The notes beneath the pieces were generated by a model, which was not told the DNA's origin, ran no database searches, and was given only the letters and a program-made list of their open reading frames with translations. A stretch of DNA of 10,630 nt from Thalassospiraceae bacterium. Its GTDB lineage: Bacteria; Pseudomonadota; Alphaproteobacteria; Rhodospirillales; Magnetovibrionaceae. A program made the position numbers and the translations under genes. Below are positions 6,486 through 10,630 of the stretch, piece after piece. The stretch lies in contig DAOWFB010000072.1 in the NCBI GenBank assembly GCA_030638205.1, forward strand, positions 1 to 10,630, given 5' to 3'. How positions within the stretch are numbered: the stretch's first letter is position 1; every line of letters starts with the position of its first letter.

Positions 6486-7361
6486 TTAAACCCCGTTTAT
6501 CGGTATCTTCAGATAGCTTATGCCGTTTTCTTCTGCTTTTGGCATTGCGCCTGCGCGCATGTTTACCTGTACCGAAGGTAAAATAAGAACGGGCATGTTT
6601 AATGTTTTGTCTTTTTCTGAGCGCATTTTTACAAAATCGTCTTTGGAAACGTTTTCGTTTATATGAACGTTCTTTGCTTTTTGTTCGGCAACGGTTGATT
6701 CCCACGCATATTGATCACGCCCTTCGGCCAAATAATCGTGGCAGGTAAATACGCGGGTATCACCCGGCAATTCAGGAATACGGTTGATGGATTTATAAAG
6801 CGTATCCGCATCACCGCCGGGGAAATCACAACGGGCTGTGCCAAAATCTGGCATAAACATTGTGTCGCCAATGAACGCCGCATCACCAAACATATATGTT
6901 ACGCAAGCTGGTGTATGGCCGGGGGTTTCCATTACGGAGCCTTCCATATCGCCAAGTTTGATGGCGTCGCCTTCGCCCAGCAAAACATCAAATTGCGAAC
7001 CATCGGTGGCAAAATTGTCGCCCTCGTTAAATAGGCCTTTGAATACTTCTTGCACCAATGGAACCTTGGCGCCGATGGCAATTTTACCGCCTAGGTTTTC
7101 TTTTATATAAGGTGCCGCGGTTATGTGGTCGGCATGGACGTGGGTTTCTAAAATCCATTCAATGTTTAGGCCTTGGGCCTTGGCGTAGGCGATTACCTCA
7201 TCGGCTGACTTGGTGTCGGTGCGCCCTGATTTGGGGTCGTAATCCAAAACCGGGTCGATAATGGCGGTGGATTTGGTGGCGGAATCTGTCACCAGATAGG
7301 TAACGGTATAGGTATCTGGGTCAAAAAACGCCTTAACCACCATATTGGCTGGGTTGCTCAT
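6486..7361 (-). CDS. MBL-fold persulfide dioxygenase-like protein (Blh/ETHE1 type)
   Basis: This is a 291-residue metallo-beta-lactamase-fold protein close to the Blh/ETHE1 group. Members are iron-dependent dioxygenases oxidising glutathione persulfide to sulfite in the cytoplasm. Metal-site motifs are THVHADH (73-79), ETPGHT with H149, FIGDTMF with D166, and TCHDY with H208. FGTARCDFPGGDADTLYKSI (173-192) is typical of the persulfide dioxygenase branch. The Blh-like C-terminus KTLNMPVLILPSVQVNMRAG is present. I start at ATG 7361, which has AAGGA nine bases upstream, not at the in-frame TTG 7385, which would add eight residues. The divergent rhodanese gene supports a role in sulfide or persulfide detoxification. 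In several alphaproteobacteria such genes are controlled by the ArsR-family regulator BigR; no such regulator gene is in this window. Glyoxalase II is a less likely alternative. Confidence 0.87.
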   Translation of the reverse strand: MSNPANMVVKAFFDPDTYTVTYLVTDSATKSTAIIDPVLDYDPKSGRTDTKSADEVIAYAKAQGLNIEWILETHVHADHITAAPYIKENLGGKIAIGAKVPLVQEVFKGLFNEGDNFATDGSQFDVLLGEGDAIKLGDMEGSVMETPGHTPACVTYMFGDAAFIGDTMFMPDFGTARCDFPGGDADTLYKSINRIPELPGDTRVFTCHDYLAEGRDQYAWESTVAEQKAKNVHINENVSKDDFVKMRSEKDKTLNMPVLILPSVQVNMRAGAMPKAEENGISYLKIPINGV

Positions 7362-7433
7362 GTTTCTAATTCCTTGAAAATACAATATTTTTCTGAAATC
7401 ACGGCCATTTTACCAGGGGGGTGATTTTCATGC

Positions 7434-7470
7434 TTGCAATATTAGATAATACTTATATATATAAATGCAA
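7434..7470. promoter_or_regulatory. AT-rich palindromic element in the divergent spacer of the persulfide dioxygenase-like and rhodanese genes
   Basis: The 177-base spacer (7362-7538) contains TTGCA (7434-7438) and TGCAA (7466-7470) as outer inverted arms. Inside lie TATTA-GA-TAATA (7440-7451) and the perfect 12-base palindrome TTATATATATAA (7453-7464). On the plus strand TTGCAA (7434-7439) and TATATA (7458-7463) are 18 bases apart and could be the -35 and -10 of the rhodanese gene. A dimeric repressor binding here would cover that promoter. ArsR-family regulators often bind AT-rich inverted repeats, so a BigR-like operator is an inference. Confidence 0.4.
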
Positions 7471-7538
7471 CCCCCGCATAGATATCCGTCTTAGGCCGGG
7501 CTGTAGCAATAGTAATAGTTTATTGGAGAAATAATAAG

Positions 7539-7856
7539 ATGAGCCTTAAAACCGTCGATCCCCAGACGCTTAAAAGCTGGATTGCAGAAGATAAAGCAAT
7601 TCTTGTGGATGTTCGTGAATCTGGCGAAGTCGCCCGCGAGCGTATCCCCGATGCCCACCATATGCCGCTTTCAGGCTTTAATCCCGATAGCTTGCCAGAA
7701 CACGACGGCAAGTTTGTGGTTTATCATTGCGCCAGTGGTGGACGTACCGCTCAATTCGGCGCACAGCTTGCATCCGTGACCCAGGCCGCAAGCGATGTGT
7801 TTCATTTATCCGGCGGTATTATGAGCTGGAAAATGCAAGGCTTTGAGACCGCTTAA
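7539..7856 (+). CDS. Single-domain rhodanese-like sulfurtransferase
   Basis: This is a 105-residue single rhodanese domain without a signal peptide, so it should be cytoplasmic. Rhodaneses carry sulfane sulfur on an active-site cysteine and transfer it between thiols, thiosulfate or persulfides. Visible are the early strand ILVDVRESGE (21-30), the catalytic loop C64-A-S-G-G-R-T at the end of strand FVVYH, and the C-terminal signature HLSGGIMSWKMQG (89-101). All core elements are present and the length is normal. GGAG at 7525-7528 lies ten bases before the ATG. The divergent persulfide dioxygenase-like gene fits a shared job: the rhodanese may make or use glutathione persulfide that the dioxygenase oxidises. 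The gene ends at a strong terminator, so it is probably transcribed alone. Confidence 0.9.
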   Translation: MSLKTVDPQTLKSWIAEDKAILVDVRESGEVARERIPDAHHMPLSGFNPDSLPEHDGKFVVYHCASGGRTAQFGAQLASVTQAASDVFHLSGGIMSWKMQGFETA

Positions 7857-7883
7857 TTTAAGCTTTCGAAATAAGTATTAATT

Positions 7884-7934
7884 AAAAAAACCCGTTCTCT
7901 TTGATTTGATAAAAATTAAAGAGGCGGGTTTTTT
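7884..7934. terminator. Bidirectional rho-independent terminator
   Basis: Arms 7884-7902 and 7918-7934 pair as AAACCCG with CGGGTTT and CTCTTT with AAAGAG, around a small 2-by-1 internal loop. The apical loop is about 15 bases. TTTTTT follows on the plus strand and the A run at 7884-7890 becomes a T run on the minus strand. It therefore serves both the rhodanese gene and the convergent DUF2478 gene, whose stop codon (7933-7935) overlaps its edge. Confidence 0.85.
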
Positions 7935-8478
7935 ATTTGTTCCACCACGCAAGCATGGCATCAATATCGGCTGAAATTATTTCTATATGGCCGCCGGTTA
8001 TATTATTCCATTCGGTTTGGTAAATTTCCGGCAGGGCGATTATGGCCGGGGTATCAGATACCAATGCCGCCATTATTTCATCTATTAATCCCTCGCCCTT
8101 TGCTTCTTGGCGGCCAAATTTTTCAATTACTACAATATCAAAATCACCGGATAGGGCGCGTGTTATGGCACCGGAGCATTCGGCCAGCATTGAAACCTCT
8201 AATAAACAGGCTCCAGCAGGCGTGGTTTTTAGGTGAGGTGTTTTTATGGGGATGCGCTTGCCGGTATCAATTTCAATGGCATCGACGGAACCTAGCTTAC
8301 CATCGGTTTTTGAGCTCATTTCCTGAACAATGCCGCCGACCTTTGCGCCACCTGCGCCACCAGACAATATCTTGTCTGCAAAGGTTGCAAAAAGATCATC
8401 ATTTACGGTGCCGCTATTAAATAATACGGCTACATTTTTGCCAGGATTTTTGCCAGGATTTTTTACAGATTTATTCAT
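7933..8478 (-). CDS. DUF2478 domain protein
   Basis: This is a 181-residue cytoplasmic protein that I recognise as DUF2478 from its layout. It has an N-terminal strand VAVLFNSGTVNDDLFATFADKI, then VGGIVQEMSS, DAIEIDTGKRIPI, and the signature VIEKFGRQEAKGEGLIDEI (117-135). A final region AIIALPEIYQTEWNNITGG follows. The fold is probably a P-loop-like alpha/beta protein, but I see no Walker A lysine motif at the N-terminus. From memory, members often sit beside molybdate transport or molybdenum-enzyme genes; the biochemical role is unknown. The first 15 residues contain the repeat KNPGKNPGKN. It follows the nuclease gene by 27 bases on the same strand, suggesting one transcript. Its ribosome binding site is weak. 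The family call is fairly sure; function is open. Confidence 0.75.
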   Translation of the reverse strand: MNKSVKNPGKNPGKNVAVLFNSGTVNDDLFATFADKILSGGAGGAKVGGIVQEMSSKTDGKLGSVDAIEIDTGKRIPIKTPHLKTTPAGACLLEVSMLAECSGAITRALSGDFDIVVIEKFGRQEAKGEGLIDEIMAALVSDTPAIIALPEIYQTEWNNITGGHIEIISADIDAMLAWWNK

Positions 8479-8505
8479 GATTTAAATAAGTACACCAGGG
8501 TAGTT

Positions 8506-9381
8506 TCAGTCGCAAGCAGGTGCAGAATTATTTAATTCTTTCGTTTCTTCAAGCCCCCAGTTTCCTGCGTCATAATCAAAAGAATTATAATCCGGCAATA
8601 AATCAATATCGATTATTTTTTCCAAATAATCCATGCCAACAATATAATCAGAAACAATAATGCTATTATCAATTTTATTGTCATTGGGCATTAGCAGGGC
8701 AATAACTGAATAGTTGCCCCGTTTTTTGCCTATTAGCACCCTGTAAAAACAAGACGGAACCGTTATGCCTATTCCTATGCTTTTGCCCATACTTTTGCTG
8801 TGGGAATGGGTTCCAGTTACGCCGGCAATAATCCAAACTTCATCAAACACCCCATTTTTTATTTTTGTACGCGGAAGCTGTTCAGCCTTGCGCCATCCTA
8901 AACGGTTGAATTTTGGAAACTGCGGAACGATTGATGAAAACAAAAATGTAGATTTGTATGCTTTCGCGTCAAGTTTCATGTCTTCGGCTTTTATTAAATG
9001 TCCACGATCAAATCCGCTATGTCTGTATGATGCCCTTGTCGCCTGAAACGATTTTTTTTCGCTATTGAAAATTTTGCTATCTGGAGAGAACCAATTGTTT
9101 TTTCTTTTGATGGCAGGTGTCGATGTAGCCATTTTTGGTGTTAGTCTATATGCAACAAAATCGGCGGTGCGACGTTTTTTATTAAACGAAACCGCAAATT
9201 TAATTTTATCGCCTTTGCATAGGCTAATAATTTGTTTTGCATGGTTTGTGTATTTGGGGGCCTGACTTTTTACAAACGCTACCTTGCATTCGGCAAAGTC
9301 CACAGCCCCATTTGCAGGCCCGCCCACAATTATGGCGTAAGCAAAAATCGTCGTTACTGTCAGGTAGCGCATTAATTTCAT
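8506..9381 (-). CDS. Secreted DNA/RNA non-specific endonuclease (beta-beta-alpha metal type)
   Basis: This is a 291-residue exported nuclease of the DNA/RNA non-specific endonuclease family (Serratia nuclease, NucA). It cleaves nucleic acids with a single Mg ion, likely in the periplasm or outside the cell. A signal peptide is visible (RYLTVTTIFAYAIIVGG, likely cleavage after NGA near residue 26). The catalytic DRGH motif is D125-H128 in GFDRGHLIKAEDM, and the metal-binding Asn is N159 in PQFPKFNRLGW, matching the NQGAW Asn of Serratia nuclease. Both essential residues are present, so it should be active. The usual N of the SNxxPQ motif is a serine (FSSIVPQ). C32, C55, C216 and C290 could form disulfides. 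The gene looks richer in A and T than its neighbours. It ends with TGA, showing TGA is used as a stop here. No immunity partner is recognised. Confidence 0.87.
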   Translation of the reverse strand: MKLMRYLTVTTIFAYAIIVGGPANGAVDFAECKVAFVKSQAPKYTNHAKQIISLCKGDKIKFAVSFNKKRRTADFVAYRLTPKMATSTPAIKRKNNWFSPDSKIFNSEKKSFQATRASYRHSGFDRGHLIKAEDMKLDAKAYKSTFLFSSIVPQFPKFNRLGWRKAEQLPRTKIKNGVFDEVWIIAGVTGTHSHSKSMGKSIGIGITVPSCFYRVLIGKKRGNYSVIALLMPNDNKIDNSIIVSDYIVGMDYLEKIIDIDLLPDYNSFDYDAGNWGLEETKELNNSAPACD

Positions 9382-9419
9382 ATTGGGGGTCGCGGTCAGT
9401 ATTTCAACAATACCACGAA

Positions 9420-9427
9420 ATTATAAT
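9420..9427. promoter_or_regulatory. Candidate -10 elements in the nuclease-rsmI divergent spacer
   Basis: ATTATAAT holds a consensus TATAAT on the plus strand (9422-9427) and another on the minus strand (9420-9425). They face rsmI and the nuclease gene respectively. No good -35 hexamer is seen at 16-18 bases on either side, so this is suggestive only. Confidence 0.3.
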
Positions 9428-9460
9428 ATAATGCTCTTAATAAGTGCATAATAAAACATT

Positions 9461-9490
9461 CTGTGCCAATGGTGCCAAGTGGTGCCAAGT
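9461..9490 (+). repeat. Three tandem ten-base units before rsmI
   Basis: The units are CTGTGCCAAT, GGTGCCAAGT and GGTGCCAAGT. The last two are identical. The array ends three bases before the GGAG ribosome binding site of rsmI. Confidence 0.8.
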
Positions 9491-9493
9491 GAT

Positions 9494-9497
9494 GGAG
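9494..9497 (+). promoter_or_regulatory. Ribosome binding site deciding the rsmI start
   Basis: GGAG lies eight bases before ATG 9506. The in-frame GTG codons at 9479 and 9482 are upstream of it and lie inside the ten-base repeats, so they are unlikely starts. Confidence 0.6.
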
Positions 9498-9505
9498 TGG
9501 TGGAT

Positions 9506-10396
9506 ATGACGCTGTTTCAGGTGCTTATCGGTGCTATAAGTGACCGTGAAAACACCAAAGCCGGAAAGCCAGCCCCCATGAAGCAAGCAAAACCACCCAA
9601 AAAAAACGAGGCCGTCAATATCTCATCAACTAATAAAGATATGGGCGATGCAGATGACACCACTCTTGAACCCGGGCTTTACGTAATTGCTACCCCCATC
9701 GGCAACATGGAAGACATTACCTATCGGGCGGTAAGGATGCTTAAATCGGTTGATGCATTGGCAACCGAAGATACACGGGTTACCTCAAAATTATTGCTGC
9801 GTTACGGTATAGCTAAACCAAATCCAACATTTTCATGTTTTGAGCACAATGAAACGCGTGCGGTGGCACGTATCAGGTCGTTGGTTGATGATGGCAAAGC
9901 GGTTGGGTTGGTATCCGATGCCGGCCTACCCGGCATTAGCGACCCCGGTTTCAAGGTAATTAGCACATTATTAGAAGAAGGTATCCATGTAGAGGTAATA
10001 CCCGGCGCCAATGCCGCAACATCTGCGTTGGTTGCATCGGGCCTGGGGACATCTAGTTTTACATTTTTAGGGTTCCCGTCGCGCAAAAGCGGAAAACGTA
10101 AAAGCGCACTAGAATCTGAGCGTGAAAGCCCACACACAATAGTTTTATATGAAAGCCCACACCGCATCGGTGCGTTTTTACAAGACGCATTTGATGTTTT
10201 GGGCGATCGCAAGGCCGTGGTTGCAATGGAGCTAACAAAAAAGTTTGAACGTTTTAGCCGTGGAACGCTTTCCCATCTGGCTGAAATATTTGCAGATGAA
10301 AAACCAAAAGGTGAAATAACCGTAATTATCGAAGGTATGGCTCGCACCCCACGCAAAAAAGAAAATAAATATCCAAAAGAAAAAGCAGATGATTAA
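9506..10396 (+). CDS. rsmI: 16S rRNA (cytidine(1402)-2'-O)-methyltransferase RsmI
   Basis: This is a 296-residue SAM-dependent methyltransferase of the tetrapyrrole-methylase fold. It adds the 2'-O-methyl group to C1402 of 16S rRNA in the decoding centre (EC 2.1.1.198). The family motifs are complete: GLYVIATPIGNMEDITYRA (57-75), EDTRVTSKLL (88-97), FEHNE, GLVSDAGLPGISDPG (134-148), and VIPGANAATSALVASGL (164-180). The C-terminal strand GEITVIIEG is also present. The core begins only around residue 55. The leader before it, rich in Lys and Pro, is longer than in E. coli RsmI and looks disordered. I chose ATG 9506 for its ribosome binding site; ATG 9641 close to the core is another option. The C-terminus is a short lysine-rich tail. 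The stop overlaps the next start codon (TAATG), implying translational coupling. Confidence 0.93.
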   Translation: MTLFQVLIGAISDRENTKAGKPAPMKQAKPPKKNEAVNISSTNKDMGDADDTTLEPGLYVIATPIGNMEDITYRAVRMLKSVDALATEDTRVTSKLLLRYGIAKPNPTFSCFEHNETRAVARIRSLVDDGKAVGLVSDAGLPGISDPGFKVISTLLEEGIHVEVIPGANAATSALVASGLGTSSFTFLGFPSRKSGKRKSALESERESPHTIVLYESPHRIGAFLQDAFDVLGDRKAVVAMELTKKFERFSRGTLSHLAEIFADEKPKGEITVIIEGMARTPRKKENKYPKEKADD

Positions 10397-10630
10397 TGGC
10401 CAGTCATAAATCATCAAAATCAAAAGGCGGGGCTGAGCAAAAGCGAAGAGTTTTTCTAAACCGCATTGCGAAAATATTTTCAGTTTCCACCCCAAGAGCT
10501 GAAAAAATTGTATCCATAAAATTAAAAAGCTCTATTCGCATAAACCGTCTTTCACCAATGGACGCCGATGAAATAAAATCGAAATTAAATGAATTGGGCT
10601 GCGATATTGAGCCCATAGCATGGTGCGATG
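10396..10630 (+). CDS. RsmF-like 16S rRNA m5C methyltransferase, N-terminal part
   Basis: This ORF begins with ATG overlapping the rsmI stop by one base and runs off the window after 78 codons. After a lysine/serine-rich leader (MASHKSSKSKGGAEQKR), FLNRIAKIFS is followed by KSSIRINRLSPMDADEIKSK and ELGCDIEPIAWCD. This matches the N-terminal pattern of NOL1/NOP2/Sun-family methyltransferases. E. coli RsmF has RRSIRVNTLK followed by a similar spacing and PIPWCEEG. RsmF makes m5C1407 of 16S rRNA; RsmB (m5C967) is the main alternative within the family. The catalytic cysteines and SAM motif lie outside the window, so the specific target is inferred. Coupling to rsmI supports an rRNA modification role. 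Confidence 0.72.
   Translation, partial: MASHKSSKSKGGAEQKRRVFLNRIAKIFSVSTPRAEKIVSIKLKSSIRINRLSPMDADEIKSKLNELGCDIEPIAWCD

Noticed and set aside
6400..6705. Basic minus-strand ORF of 101 residues overlapping the end of the MBL-fold gene
   Set aside because: It is a shifted-frame shadow of the persulfide dioxygenase-like gene, with low-complexity Lys/Arg content and no family pattern.
8441..8464. Tandem 12-base repeat (TTTTTGCCAGGA-like) as a regulatory element
   Set aside because: It encodes the KNPGKNPGKN stretch at the start of the DUF2478 protein and is explained by a short in-frame duplication.
9802..10356. Long minus-strand ORF of 184 residues opposite rsmI
   Set aside because: It lies fully antisense to conserved RsmI motifs, and its serine/proline-rich translation matches no known pattern.

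Overview
The window looks like chromosomal DNA of an alphaproteobacterium with moderate GC content. The ModC tail, the omega-amino-acid:pyruvate aminotransferase, the Blh-type persulfide dioxygenase, the DUF2478 protein and the RsmI protein all read like alphaproteobacterial versions. This is judged from remembered family patterns, not a search, and I would not name a genus.

Layout. Positions 1-463 hold the C-terminal part of a molybdate ABC transporter ATPase (modC), interrupted by an in-frame TGA at 116-118. An EamA/DMT-type permease follows, and then a class III aminotransferase (1549-2877). A minus-strand block comes next: an exported PQQ-type beta-propeller protein (2881-4035), a strong hairpin terminator, and an exported or lipid-anchored diheme c-type cytochrome (4133-5155) built from two modules. 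The heme-bearing halves of those modules are almost identical at DNA level. After a mostly non-coding stretch (5156-5784) come a flavin-reductase-like protein (5785-6270), a doubtful small ORF, and a persulfide-dioxygenase-type metallo-beta-lactamase-fold protein (6486-7361). A single-domain rhodanese (7539-7856) lies divergent to the last of these, across an AT-rich palindromic spacer. A bidirectional terminator separates it from a minus-strand pair: a secreted DNA/RNA non-specific endonuclease (8506-9381) upstream of a DUF2478 protein (7933-8478). The right end carries rsmI (9506-10396) overlapping by one base the start of an RsmF-like methyltransferase gene that runs off the window.

How the genes may work together. 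(1) The persulfide dioxygenase-like protein and the rhodanese form a plausible sulfide/persulfide handling unit. (2) The beta-propeller and the diheme cytochrome are adjacent, same-strand exported proteins of unknown joint role. (3) modC and DUF2478 may both belong to molybdenum biology, though they are about 7.5 kb apart here. (4) rsmI and the rsmF-like gene are translationally coupled; their E. coli counterparts both methylate 16S rRNA helix 44. No tRNA, rRNA, CRISPR array, insertion sequence or phage gene was seen. The most unusual structure is the mosaic internal repeat of the cytochrome gene.
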